DNA of 64,000 bases, taken from Heloderma charlesbogerti. Lineage: Eukaryota > Chordata > Lepidosauria > Squamata > Helodermatidae. The translations under genes and the position numbers were made by a program. The stretch is from contig JANEZZ010001477.1 in assembly GCA_026122225.1 (NCBI GenBank), positions 372,001-436,000 on the forward strand, in the 5' to 3' direction. Below, one piece after another: positions 11,029 to 21,421 of this stretch. Below the pieces are notes generated by a model that saw nothing but the letters and a program-made list of their open reading frames with translations, had not been told where the DNA came from and made no database searches. Position 1 is the first letter of the stretch; each line of letters begins with the position of its first letter.

Positions 11029-11785
11029 TAGGGATGTACGAAAGTCACTTACCTTTTCGCGGATTCTGTTCATGGTGGGGGGGGAGGTGTTCCATCCCTC
11101 CCCCCAGAATCTTCGACAGGGGGGGAGGCGATCCGGTCCTCCCCCCGGAATCCTCGACGGCCGGCTGTGCTCCGCGGCAGCTTCGCGGCAGGGGTCTGGG
11201 TAAAAAAAAAAAAAAAACCACGTAAGCAAATGGTGGCGGCTATGGCCGCCGCCATTTGCGTTCCTTATTTTTCGCCATCTTAGTCTACGTAAATATTTAC
11301 GTAGACTAAGATGAAGACAAGAAAGGGGAACGGAAATAGCATACTGGGCGCTATTTGCATTCCCCTTTCTTGTCTTTGTCTTAGTCTACGTAATTATTTA
11401 TGTAGACTAAGACGGTGAAAAATAAGGAACGCAAATGGCGGTGGCTGTAGCCGCCGCCATTTGCGAACGCTTTTTTTTTCTTTACCCAGACATGATAGGC
11501 TACGTAAGTCTTTACATAGCCTATCACATCTGGGGGGGGAGAGAGAAAAAAACACAGACTGCAAATGCCGGCGGTGGCAGCTGGTTGGAAGACCAGGCAG
11601 CGCCGCTGCCAAAGCCGCCGCTGGAGCCGCCGCCATCCGAAACATCTGCCCCAGGTAAGTCTCGTCCCGGGGGGGATCCACGGGGGCGGGGGGGTGGCAG
11701 GCTGTTCTGCGATGGATTTCATGGTGCTGAATGCACTGGCATTCGGCCTCACCGAGATCCGTCGCGGAATTCTCTGACATCCCTA
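11029..11785 (+). mobile_element. Palindrome-rich hAT element U5, inside U1
   Basis: 757-bp copy with ends TAGGGATGTACG and CATCCCTA. Flanks ATGGTGTC (11021-11028) and ATGGCAAC (11786-11793) are a decayed 8-bp duplication: removing the unit restores a CpG palindrome of the form GCAGGGACGCAAATGG...CCCTGC seen intact at 32213-32237. Contains the TAGTCTACGTA palindrome variant (about 11278-11315 and 11380-11415). Donor-like motifs at 11047-11054 (complement) and 11653-11660. Confidence 0.9.
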
Positions 11786-12045
11786 ATGGCAACCCTGCAT
11801 TAGCCGTGATAGGCTACGTAAGGATTTATGTAGCCTATCACAGCCTAAATGGTGAAGCGAATGGCAGCCACAGACGCGGCTGCCATTTGCAAAGCAGAGC
11901 GAACAGCACCAGGTAAGTGCTCCATTTCGCGCGTCTTTCGCGGGGTGGTGGGGCGGGGGGCTTCGTTCCCCCATGGATTTCAGGGGGCCAAATGCACTGG
12001 CATGCAGCCTCACTGAGATCCATGCAGAATTCTCTGACATCCCTA

Positions 12046-12090
12046 CCCCTAATCCAATCAATTTTATCCACAAAGTGCCTTGCCAAGGCC
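12046..12090 (-). mobile_element. L2 LINE, short internal island
   Basis: 45 bases between U1 and U6, probably L2 sequence isolated by the two insertions. It is too short to identify alone; position is the argument. Confidence 0.5.
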
Positions 12091-12690
12091 TAGGGATGGT
12101 GGAGAATTCCACCACAGATTCCAATGAGTTCTCTGGCCCCCCAGAGTCCGCGGCAGAATGAAAGACATACCTCTGCCACCCAGAGGAATCCGCGCGGGCC
12201 AGATCCTACCTGCTGCTGGCCGTCTGCTGCTGTCTGCTGCCGCCTGTCCTGTCCACTGCTGCTTGTCTTCAGACGCAAATGGCATCTGGCGTAGTGTTCG
12301 CCATTTGCGTCCCTGCCTTTTGCCATGATAGGCTACATAAAGATTTACATAGCCTATCACAGCAAAGAGCAGGGACACAAATGGTGTCCACTACGCCATT
12401 TGTGTCCCTGCTCTTTGCCGTGATAGGCTACATAAAGATTTATGTAGCCTATCACGGTAAGGCAAAGGGATGCAAATGGCGTCCGCTATGCCAGACGCCA
12501 TTTGCGTCGGAAGACCGCCGCGGATGGACCCGGCTAGACCCTGACCCAGCGGTGCCAGGTAGGATCTGGCTGGGTCAGACTTCACGTGGTGGTTGGGTGG
12601 GGTGGTCTGTTCTGCCACGGACTCCGCCACGGCTGGATTCTAAGAATCTGCCCCCCCCAGAGTCCGTGGTGGAATTCTCCGCCATCCCTA
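12091..12690. mobile_element. Palindrome-rich hAT element U6 with two B-type ends
   Basis: Begins TAGGGATGGTGGAGAATTCC and ends GGAATTCTCCGCCATCCCTA, so both termini are end-B-like and the 600-bp unit is close to symmetrical. TACGTA-type palindromes at about 12323-12362 and 12417-12457 (here with ACATAAAGATTTA/TGTA decay). Outward donor-like motifs TCCTACCT 12204-12211 (complement) and AGGTAGGA 12557-12564. Flanking 8-mers CCAAGGCC and CTTGGAAC do not match, so its insertion site has been altered or the duplication has decayed. Confidence 0.8.
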
Positions 12691-13275
12691 CTTGGAACAG
12701 CCTCCTGGGACAGCACTCTGTGGACGCGATAGAGGCAGCATAATATTCCTTTTTTGCTGCCTTCACCGCCACGTGATAGGCTGAAGATACAGCTCTAGCC
12801 CGTGTCTGATCGTCTTTGGAGCGAGACTTCTGCCACCGGCACTCTAGCCATCTCACCTCCTGTTTCAGAGCTCGTAACTGCAGATTGAACTATGGACATG
12901 GTGCAGTCTGAGCCCTGGTCAGGGGGAGAGGGTGTTTCAGAGTCACCCGATCTAATGCCCCAGTGATTGCGGCATTCCAGCCACCCACTAGGGTCTTGAC
13001 TGAGTGGCTGTTCGTGTGCTCCAGAGAATCCCCAAGCGTGTTCAGGAATCCATTTGGATCCATAGGTCACTTGGGGTGGACCATTTTAATGGGTCCTCCA
13101 CCTCTGCAGAGGGGTTGTGGAACCGAGAAGTCCAACATCACCAGATAGTGATCTGACCATGACAAGGGGGTGGTGGATATACCCCCAACTTCCAGATCAC
13201 TCCCCGCTTCTCCAGAAACAAACACAAGGTCTAGCGCATGACCGGCTACATGGGTGGGCCCAGTTGGAATAGGTT
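12691..13275 (-). mobile_element. L2 LINE, 5' part (endonuclease and linker), 5'-truncated
   Basis: Minus-strand continuation of the L2. 12856-12691 reads a linker with VAVKAAKKEYYAASIAS, a block found between endonuclease and RT in L2. The stretch up to about 13275 encodes decayed endonuclease pieces (for example the VAGHALDLVFVSGEA-like reading at 13205-13250). Stops interrupt all frames. The 5' boundary is approximate; nothing L2-like was recognised beyond about 13330. Confidence 0.75.
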
Positions 13276-13663
13276 TTTAAATAGATCACACATAATGAGC
13301 TGTCAAATTACCTCATTGTGTTCTGCTTGAGTTCCCTCTGTGAAAAGAGGAAAAGCGGGAAGAATAGGAGCGAGATCAATGAAAGATAATGGAAGACTCG
13401 GATACGGGGAGAAGGGGCGGGGGAAGGAAGCGCATGTAAAGGGAGTCAGTGGTGATCCTGCATTTAAAATGGAAGCAGAAAGCCCCGTTTTAAATGCAAG
13501 ATTTTAGGCTGGTGTAGAGATGCTCATAGACTATAGCTCACTTCATCAGATGCTAGAGGAGGGCTGCCTCTCACTGTTTAACTTGGCTTGCTAGCTACTG
13601 ATTTAAGCAACAAACTGGCCTGGGCCAACTCACCAGAGGATTCCTCTGGCAAAACAGTAAGGG
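13276..13663. other. Unassigned DNA
   Basis: No gene. Contains a short imperfect inverted repeat (TGCATTTAAAATGG / CCGTTTTAAATGCA, 13460-13500) and, at 13518-13555, the motif CTATAGCTCACTTCATCAGA, which looks like part of an interspersed repeat. Confidence 0.3.
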
Positions 13664-13981
13664 GGTGTTTGGACGATCGCAGGGGGAAAAGAAGCCATCA
13701 TGGCTTTCCCCCCCGCCCATGTGCGTGTGACGTGCACACTCTTTGTTTATGTAATTACCCACGCTGCAGTGTAGGCTGGTGTGTCTTGAGACCCTGGCAT
13801 GCAGTGCAGTGGGGGTGGCTTCATACCCACCCTACAACCCCTACTGCACACTGTGGATGACATGCCAACCGGCACGGCAGCATAGGTAATTATGTAAACA
13901 GCAGGTGTGCATGTGGCACACATGGGGGTGAGGGGAGAAGCCACAATGGCTTCTTTTCCTCCCATGATCATCTGAACCTGG
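13664..13981. mobile_element. Foldback (MITE-like) DNA transposon
   Basis: Long inverted arms: GGACGATCGC...GAAGCCATCATGGCTT and TTTATGTAATTACC on the left pair with GGTAATTATGTAAA, AAGCCACAATGGCTTC and GATCATCTGAACC on the right. The flanking 8-mers AGTAAGGG (13656-13663) and ACTAAGGC (13982-13989) differ at two positions and could be a decayed 8-bp duplication. No coding capacity. Superfamily uncertain. Confidence 0.6.
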
Positions 13982-14502
13982 ACTAAGGCGCAGATGCATT
14001 TACTGAAGTGGACTATAGTCATATATATATATATGAAAGCATATGCCAGAATAAATGTCTTAATCTTTAAGGTGCCACAAGACTCTTGATTGTTTTTCTT
14101 ACTAACATGGCTACCGTCTGGAAATAGATATCAAGGTTCCAGCCCATTCACTCATTATGGCCAGCCTCCTGCCTGAGAAGGGAGAGCTTCTCCCCTCCAC
14201 CCACCAGACACTCATGTGCACTATTTTGTTGTAGGGACCCACTCATAATTGTGAAAAAAAATTTTTCAAGAGGCAGGTTGTTTCTAGGGTGGATCTGACA
14301 AGGCATTTGTCAACACAAATAAACTGTTCTGAGATAACACTTCAAGGCTGAAATGTTCATTCACATAATGTCCATATGTGATGTTCTGCTATAAAACAAA
14401 GTTATCCCCACATTCTTCAGTTACATGTATGCACCAGCCAATCTTCATACTTCCTGCCATTCGTACTACTGTCAGGTATTTGTGCATTTGGCAATGGCAC
14501 CT
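13982..14502. other. Unassigned DNA with a repeat remnant
   Basis: No gene. 14035-14100 (AATAAATGTCTTAATCTTTA, then AAGGTGCCACAAGACTCTTG) resembles the end of a widespread reptile repeat whose other part may be the 13518-13555 motif. A short TA tract lies at 14021-14034. Confidence 0.35.
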
Positions 14503-14757
14503 GATTTTTATTTATTTATTTATTGCATTTATACCCCACCTTTTTTCCTCTTGCAAGGAACCCAAGGCGGCTTACATTATCCTCCTCCTCTCCATTTTAT
14601 CCTCACAACAACAACCCTGTGAGGTGGGTTGGGCTGAGAGTCTGTGACTGGCCCAAAGTCACCCAGTGAGCTTCCATGGCCGAGTGGGGACTAGAACCCG
14701 GATCTCCCAGCTCCTAGTCCAACACTCTTGCCACTACACCACACTGGCTCTCCCATG
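14503..14757 (-). mobile_element. MIR-like tRNA-derived SINE with L2-type tail
   Basis: Reverse-oriented SINE. Its complement reads GAGAGCCAGTGTGGTGTAG, then GGGTTCTAGTCCCCACTCGG, CTGGGTGACTTTGGGCC and CCTCACAGGGTTGTTGTTGT, ending in an ATAAATAAATAA tail. The GGTTCTAGTCCC stretch corresponds to a tRNA B box and the CCTCACAGGGTTGTTGTTGT core to the MIR/L2 3' domain. Other copies: 52815-53057, 57893-58133 and 60366-61384. Confidence 0.85.
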
Positions 14758-14760
14758 TTG

Positions 14761-14925
14761 ACATAGAATCATAGTATCACAGGGTTGGAAGGAGCCTACA
14801 AGACCATCGAGTCCAACCCCCTGCTCAATGCGGGAAGCCTGATTCCCAGGTGGTCTCCCATCCAAGTACTAACCAGGGCTGACCCTGCTTAGCTTCCAAG
14901 ATCAGACAAGATTGGGCACATCCAG
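14761..14925 (-). mobile_element. 5S rRNA-derived sequence joined to a CR1 3' tail (SINE3-like)
   Basis: On the minus strand 14925-14839 matches the 3' two thirds of 5S rRNA: GATCTTGGAAGCTAAGCAGG, then GGTTAGTACTTGGATGGGAG and ACCACCTGGGAAT. It is followed directly by 14838-14761, the last part of a CR1 3' end (CATTGAGCAGGGGGTTGGAC through GATTCTATG). A 5S head on a CR1-like tail is the layout of SINE3-class elements. Differences from 5S are mostly C-to-T type, as expected for a decayed copy. It could also be a chance junction of two fragments. Confidence 0.7.
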
Positions 14926-16587
14926 CCCTTTGTTACATAACATCCATAAAGTGGCCTGGTCTCTTTTGTCAAACATTAGAGGTTATGCTATAGGATATGT
15001 TTGTCTCATTCTGAAAAATGAGGTCCTACTTAGTAAGAAAAATATGCCTCCCCTGCATTTTGGACAAGACAACCTGGGAAGAACATTGCATTGTGTTTAG
15101 CAAGAAATTATGCTCCCCTTCCTCCAACAAAGCAAGAGTCACCTGACATGGTGGCTGCTATGCCACAATTCGAACAAAGAATGGATGGGTTCTGTTTGCA
15201 CATCAGCAATGGTTTTCTTGAGCAAGACCTCTGTTCTTTGTGCTGCAATAAAGTTACGGGGCCTTTCTCGCCTATCTGATGAATTCCTCAAGCGTTCACC
15301 CTTCCAAACGCATCATGCCATTCCTGCGGACTCTGGGCGGAACATTCCTGCCATGCACCTGAGCGCATCTGTTGCTGTCTATCATAACAGTCCGTTGATT
15401 TCTATAGGGCCTTCAAGGAATGCCAGGTGGAAGATAAAAGAGTGCTGTGGAAATCAGCACTGTGAGGGTTAAAATTCAGGTGCCCGCCCCGTACATTGGC
15501 CTTCCATTAGTAGCGCAAGCAGCACATGCTTGACCTCTCCTAGGCTGTTCTTTGCAGGCTGAAGGCACACCCCATTGGCTCATACTCTGCAAGCAAAGCC
15601 CAACAGAATACAAACAACGTCCCTCCGGTAGTGGCTGCAAGCAGTGCCCTTTCCTTTTGTGGACTGGCATGGAGGCCAAATTTCAAGCCATTACACGGGA
15701 TTCTTCAGAGCCCGTCATTTTCTAAAATGGGACTTTTGCAAGTGCAAGCACAAAGTCATCAATTGTCTTTAGACATGGTGTGTTTTCCTGCTGTGAGATA
15801 CTGGAGCTGGCAGGACATCATTGTCTGCAAGGAGCAGCTTCCATTTGGGCTTGTCGCCAGTGGAGACAGGAATCCAAAGTGCTTTGCTGCCTGGCAAGTA
15901 TTGGGGCAGCAAATCTTAATCTCTCTCTCTCTCTCTCTCTCTATTGAGGGAGGGAGGGAGGGATGAGTGTGGACAAATTTGCTCCAAGGGAAAGAATGGC
16001 AGTCTAAGGAAAACAAATCGCCACATAACCCACCCTCATTGCACTTTCTCCATTTGTCATCCACATGAGTTCAAGCATTGTTTGTGTTACAGCAGCTCCT
16101 ACAGGCAGATGCCACTGTGTTACTCTGTGGATTTATAGGGAGAAACACAAGCAGTGTTCCTCCAAGACATTGATAGCAGACAGAGAACAGCATGAGATGG
16201 GGACCAGGGAATGACAGAAAAGTTAGGAAGCAGAATCCATCTTAACTACCAGGCCATGTCTGGTTGGTTCCCTGGGTTCTATTACATTTTATTTTATTTT
16301 AAAGGAGCTTCCTATATTCTAGCTTCCCAAAATATGTCTTGTTATCTTACTTCAATTCAGTTCAGTTCAGGTATATTTGCACCTGTCCATAACAGCCACT
16401 AATCTCCCTCCCCCCTCCCACACCATACTTCCCCATTACCCACAGTTCTCACCCTGCCCCCATACCACATGGTGCTCTGGTCTTGGAATGTCCCACGTTG
16501 TGTTACATAGGAGATGGGAGATAATGACTGGACTGACTTGGGTTTACCTGATCCTTCACCATCTCATGTTCTGGGCATTGAAACAAC
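14926..16587. other. Unassigned DNA
   Basis: No gene or recognised element apart from the CT microsatellite listed separately and a short GGGA run after it. All reading frames are short and unremarkable. Confidence 0.4.
15919..15942. repeat. (CT)n microsatellite
   Basis: TCTCTC run of about 12 units followed by four GGGA repeats at 15947-15962. Confidence 0.9.
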
Positions 16588-17087
16588 AGATAAGATGATA
16601 AGATGGCAATTATTCTGCCATGTGCAAAATTATGCATGGTGTGGAGAAAATGGATAGGGAGATATTTTTCTCACTCTATCAAAATACTAGAACCTGGAGT
16701 CATAACACTAGAACCTGGGAAATTCAGGACAGATAAGAGGAAGTACTTCTTCACACAGCACATAGTTAAACTATGGAATTCCCTTCCACAAGACATACTG
16801 ATGATGGCCCCCAATTTGGATGGCTTTAAAAGGGGGTTAGACAAATTCCTGGAGGAGAAGGCTATCAATGTCTATTAGTCCTGACTGATGGCTATGTGCT
16901 ACCTCCAGTAACAGTGGCAGTGAGCTTATGTACACCAGTTGCTGGGGAACATGGGTGGGAGGGTGCTGTTGCTCTCATGCCCTGCTTGTGGGTTCCTGGT
17001 TGACAGCTGGTTGGCCACAGTGAGAACAGAATGCTGGACTAGATGGACCTTTGGTCTGATCCAGCAGGGCTCTTCTTATGTTCTTAA
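16588..17087 (+). mobile_element. L3-like CR1 LINE, 3' end
   Basis: Carries the last coding block of ORF2 (16603-16878: FTQHIVKLWNSLPQDI, FKRGLDKFLEEKAI) and the 3' UTR ending GGTCTGATCCAGCAGGGCTC then TTCTTATGTTCTTA. 5'-truncated, plus strand. The same tail recurs on the minus strand at 36597 and 45120 and on the plus strand at 49638. Confidence 0.85.
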
Positions 17088-17205
17088 TCTTACCTACAGC
17101 CCCTTTAAACCTCACAGAACACGCACCAAAAAAGATCGATAGCGTCCTCTATTTTACATTTTTGTCAGGCGACCCTATAGTGAAAGCCAAGACACATGTA
17201 GAGCA

Positions 17206-17509
17206 GGCATGGGCAACTTCAGGGGTTCCAGGGGCCAGTTTTACACACACACAGGAATTCTTTGAATGTTGGCAGTGGCAGCAGCAAAACAATTGGAAGC
17301 GTGCTATTCAGTTTTGGTGGCAAACCATGATGGTGGCCTAAAAAAGGCCAAACTTGGCTTTTAAACAAGGCAACAACTTTGCTTTAAACCTAAATTTGGC
17401 CTTTTAGGCCACCAACGTGGTTTGCCACCAAAAGTTGGTGTCAAACTGCTTATTGATTTGTTGCTGATGCTGCCACTGCCACAGCCTCAAATTCAGGATT
17501 GGTGGGGGG
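17206..17509. mobile_element. Foldback (MITE-like) element
   Basis: Imperfect inverted halves: TTTTGGTGGCAAACCATGAT and GGTGGCCTAAAAAAGGCC on the left pair with GGCCTTTTAGGCCACC and GTGGTTTGCCACCAAAA on the right. Outside them GTTGGCAGTGGCAGCAGCAA pairs with TTGTTGCTGATGCTGCCACT. The left end GCATGGGCAACTTCAGG resembles other reptile hAT MITE ends. The right boundary abuts the element at 17510; termini not fixed. Confidence 0.5.
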
Positions 17510-17889
17510 TAGGAATGTACAAATTCCATCAAATCGGTTCCGTCTCTGTTTCTCAGATTGCCAGGCATCTTTCGTTCCATTGTCCCTCATCTGTTCATTG
17601 ATGGAATCGGATTTTTGGTATGAGAATGTCATTGGTTTGCAAATGAGCATTTGTACTAATGAGCATTTATTTATTGCACTAATGAGCATTTGTGTTAATG
17701 TGCACTTGCACGAGTGTGCATTTGTGCAAATCCGCCCTCCAAAAGTTAAAAAAAAAATCCTGGCCCACAAGTCCGCAGAATTCATATGACTGGAAAAAGC
17801 CAGCCTGCTGGGAAATCTACAGGTCAGATTCATATGAACTCATTTGCGGATCCATTGTGGATTTCTCTGTGATTTCTTTCTCATCCCTA
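17510..17889. mobile_element. Small hAT-like element without palindrome chain
   Basis: Ends TAGGAATGTAC and CTCATCCCTA; flanks GTGGGGGG (17502-17509) and GTGGCGGA (17890-17897) match at 6 of 8 positions. The interior has an irregular repeat of AATGAGCATTT-like units (17643-17700) and GTGCATTTGTGC. Same terminal type as the palindrome family but a different body. Confidence 0.65.
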
Positions 17890-20533
17890 GTGGCGGATGA
17901 GCGGAGGTGCACTGAAGACTGGGAGGCTTTAGCTCAGTTTGTCATCCAGACTCTTCCCCAAGATTCTTGTGAACTATAATTTGGAGAGGTTGCTGAAATT
18001 AGTGTTAAAAATTCCTAGCCCTCCTCATAAAGCTCCATTTCCCAGAATTCCTTGGGAGAGCCAATGACTGTGAAACCAGTCTAAATCTGTAGAATAGATG
18101 TACCCTGAATTCAGCAGGGTGTGGGTTTTTTTGTTTTCACTGCCAAAACAAAATGTAAGACAAATGTACTTACATAAAATTAGAGCCCTGGAACCATGCC
18201 TCTGGTTTCCAGTAATGTAGCAAATATTTGGTTGCTATTGTGATAAAAGTCAACGTCTAAAGATTCTGAGGTTTGCTCATTGCTGAGGCTGAGTTGGATC
18301 CTGTGGCCTCGGAACCAGGGACTCTACATGAAAAGGGCCCAACAAGATTGCTATTGCTGTTGATGACACATTGGTGAAAGACAGCTTAGTAGCACATTCC
18401 TCAGCACATCTGTCCAGGAGAAGGAGGGGAGAGGCCCGTGCCCTACCGAAACAAAGACACCAAAATATGCTGCTGCTGTGTGAGAGAGCATGTGCAAGAG
18501 GAAGAAAGCTTTCAAAGGAGGTTAACTGTGCTGTCAGGATAGCTAATGCTTCCGTCTGGGATTTCTACGAGAGGAAGACAGCAATAGTGCTGGGGTTACA
18601 GAGCAGGTTAAATGGCAGTATCAGCTGTCACACTGGGCTGAAGGTTTATTGGATATGCCCATCAGCAAGAAAAGTGTGAAGATTCAGGATTGTAAATAGA
18701 GGAAAGAAAGAAAGAAAAAAAGAAAAAAAGAAAAAAAAATCTGACAGAGCATGTTTTGCAAACTTTTTTCCCCCCTGCACAAAAGGCAACCCCCTTTCAG
18801 TGATTTCTCACTTTGCTGTGTAAAAAAGTGCACGACTGTATGCAAGGAGGGGTGATGGTGGTACCAGGGCCAGCCCTCCCATGAGGCAGAATGAATCCCC
18901 TGCCTCAGGTGGCAGAGTGGGAGGAGCAACAACTTGTGCAGAGATGAGGAATGAGGGAGATGCAGCAGGGGTCGGGGGGCACGGCAGGGATGTGGGTGAT
19001 GCAGTGGGGGGAGATGGCCAGGGGTGAGGTGGGGGAGACAAGGCAGGGGGAGATGCAGCAGAGGCGCGCATGTGTTCTGTTTCCTTGCCAATGGGGAGGG
19101 GGAACTTTTATCCCCCCTCCCAATTCACCATTGTCAGAGTGAGAGCAATGGGAGGGCTTTATTTCCCCTCAGTGATGTTATTATGTAGCCAAATATGATT
19201 GGTTACATGACAATGTGACATCATCATTTTCGTCATGTGATCCCTGATGGGCTGCCATCACTCAGTGAAGAAGCCCTTTCAAGTTAAAAAATAAGTAACA
19301 GTGGGTGAGGGAAACAATGGTTGACAACTGGTATGAAAAAATGCACTGAAGTGTGGATGGTAGGGTCCCCCCCACACACAGTTTCCGTTTCACACACTTA
19401 TAAAACAGGAACTTTGGCAGGAAAAATGGAACCTCTCAGATATTCCGTGCACTAGTTGTAAATCTCAAGTATGCTATATAACTATGGGCAAGGCTTTTAA
19501 CTCCCTTGAATCTTTCATTTTTGAATTGTCACCTCTCCCACATATGTTGAACTATGTCCATTTATCTTTAGGATGAGGTGTGATGCACTGAGGGGGAGCA
19601 AATGATACAAACACAGGTGGCCACAGTACTGGGTACAGGTTTTATTTCCCATCTCAACAATATGTCTTCCATAGACATGAATGGGAACTATGTTTCTCTT
19701 TGGAAGAGGAGAGGAAGGGTCTGAACTGCAATGCCCAGGAAAAGGGGAAGACCATGGGCCACTGTGTGTCCTTTGTTCCATTTATGGGAGGGTGCTACCC
19801 TGGCCTGATCACAAAGAGAACTCACAGAATTTTAGGTGGACTACAGACCCGTCCTTACCCTCTGACAGAGTGAGGTAGCCGACGCAGGCTGCTGATTATA
19901 GGTGTCATCAAAGGGCAGCAAATCGTTAGTTATTTAATCTATTACTATTGTATTTTTACTGTTAGAAGAGGGAGAGGTGTTTGTGGGATTTTCAGATACT
20001 GTGACAAACTGGTGTGTCTGCACCTCTGACCCTGTGGGGCAGGACAGGCTGCAAAACACTTTTGTGTATATTCCTCAGAGGTAGCACCGCCACCCACATT
20101 ATATTTATAACTATTTAGAACCATATGGGATATTAATATTTAAGAACTCATACCCTGGCTACGTGGGAATCCAGGATGATGGCTTTGATATACAGGGAAG
20201 GATAGGGCCTGTTTTTAAGAGCTCCCTTTAAACTCCCTAATAACCAGGGCATTTATTTATTAATTTTTTATTTTATTAAAACACTTCTATCCTGCCCTAT
20301 AACATAAAATCTCAGCAGTGTGTTTGCCAAGCAGTGCAGTGCATGAAGAAGGCCAGCTTCCAGGCTAGGCCAGGGAATCAAATCAGCTCCCAAGTCCCAT
20401 TCCCAGTCTGATATATTTTCTAAAGAACCAAGAAAGGAGAAGTTCAGAAAGAGTCTGTTGCTTTAGAAATAAAATTAAAGATCGAACTAGCTCGGTAGCA
20501 CTCACTTATCAGGATTCTAAGCGTAACTCACCA
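17890..20533. other. Unassigned DNA with simple repeat and repeat fragments
   Basis: No gene. 18693-18740 is an A-rich (GAAA)n-like tract. 18866-18925 (CCAGCCCTCCCATGAGGCAG) and 19856-20040 (GAGTGAGGTAGCCGACGCAG and on) resemble pieces near 23440-23990 and 32705-32780, so they probably belong to one decayed interspersed repeat that I cannot name. Confidence 0.4.
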
Positions 20534-20881
20534 TAGGTAGCCATGTGTCCTGTTTTACAGGGGACAGTACTCTATTGGAAGGGCTGCCAGAGGACTGACC
20601 TCCATTCTGAGGGTGTCCTATGTTTGAAGAGCTTTAAAGGGAAAGAACCATCAGAAGGAAGAGCTGGGCCTTGAAGTTGCTCATCAATAGCACCTGGACA
20701 ACAGCCTGAACAGGCAGACAGACAGGTCATCTGGTACAGTGAGATATACCATATTTCTATTTAAATTATAATAATAATTTCTATATTTGCATCTATACAT
20801 ATAAATTGGCATGTGCAAATTTTATGCAAATCGATGTCCTCTTTTGTCCTCTGGTTTGGTGACTCATAAGTGGCCACCCTA
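20534..20881. mobile_element. hAT-like MITE (TAGGTAGCCA termini)
   Basis: Inverted termini TAGGTAGCCATGTGTCC (left) and AGTGGCCACCCTA (right) around a 348-bp body with short CTGTTTTACAGGGGACAG and TGTCCTCTTTTGTCCTC motifs. Flanks ACTCACCA and TCACCAAA share TCACCA, so the duplication is shifted or decayed. Non-coding. Confidence 0.55.
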
Positions 20882-20984
20882 TCACCAAAAAAAGTTACAG
20901 GTGTGGGGCGGGGTGAGGCCCACACCTGGGAGTGCCTAGCATAGCAAGCAGATGTTGCTTCTTTGCTATCCATGCAAAGGTAAA

Positions 20985-21421
20985 GGAAGATGATCAGGGG
21001 ACTGGAAACGAAGCCCTATGAAGAGAGACTGAAAGAACTGGGCATGTGTAGCCTTGAGAAGAAAAGACTGAGGGGAGCTATGATAGCGCTCTTCAAGTAC
21101 TTGAAAGGTTGTCACAGAGAGGAAGGCCAGGATCTCTTCTCCATCATCCCAGAGTGCAGGACACAGAATAATGGGCTCAAGTTACAGGAAGCCAGATTCC
21201 GGCTGAACATCAGGAAAAACTTCCTGACTGTTAGAGCAATACGACAATGGAACCAATGACCTAGGGAGGTGGTGGGCTCTCCCACACTGGAGGCCTTTCA
21301 AGATGAGGTTGAACAGCCATCTGTCAGGGATGCTTTGACTTGGATTCCTGCATTGAGCAGGGGGTTGGACTTGATGATCTTTTAGGCCCCTTCCAACCCT
21401 ACTATTCTATGATTCTATGAC
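20985..21421 (+). mobile_element. CR1 LINE, 3' end
   Basis: 5'-truncated CR1: GATCAGGGGACTGGAAACGA, then frame 20990-21259 (ETKPYEERLKELGMCSLEKK; FRLNIRKNFLTV) and the 3' end TTCCAACCCTACTATTCTAT with the terminal short repeat GATTCTATGA. Better preserved than the CR1 at the window start but from the same clade. Confidence 0.9.

Larger units (their letters stand above)
8429..12045 (+). mobile_element. Palindrome-rich hAT element U1 (host of nested U2 and U5)
   Basis: Outermost DNA transposon in the L2. Left end A TAGGGATGTACG at 8429, right end GACATCCCTA at 12045, duplications CTCCTAAT / CCCCTAAT (one mismatch). Own sequence is 8429-8851, 10990-11028 and 11786-12045, roughly 0.7 kb. Palindromes lie at about 8638-8680, 8738-8780 and 11802-11845. 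Outward donor-like motifs at 8447-8454 (complement) and 11911-11918. U2 sits in one of its TACGTA palindromes and U5 in one of its CpG palindromes. Confidence 0.85.

Noticed and set aside
14839..14925. Functional 5S rRNA gene
   Set aside because: The 5' third is absent, there are many substitutions, and a CR1 tail is fused in place of the terminator.
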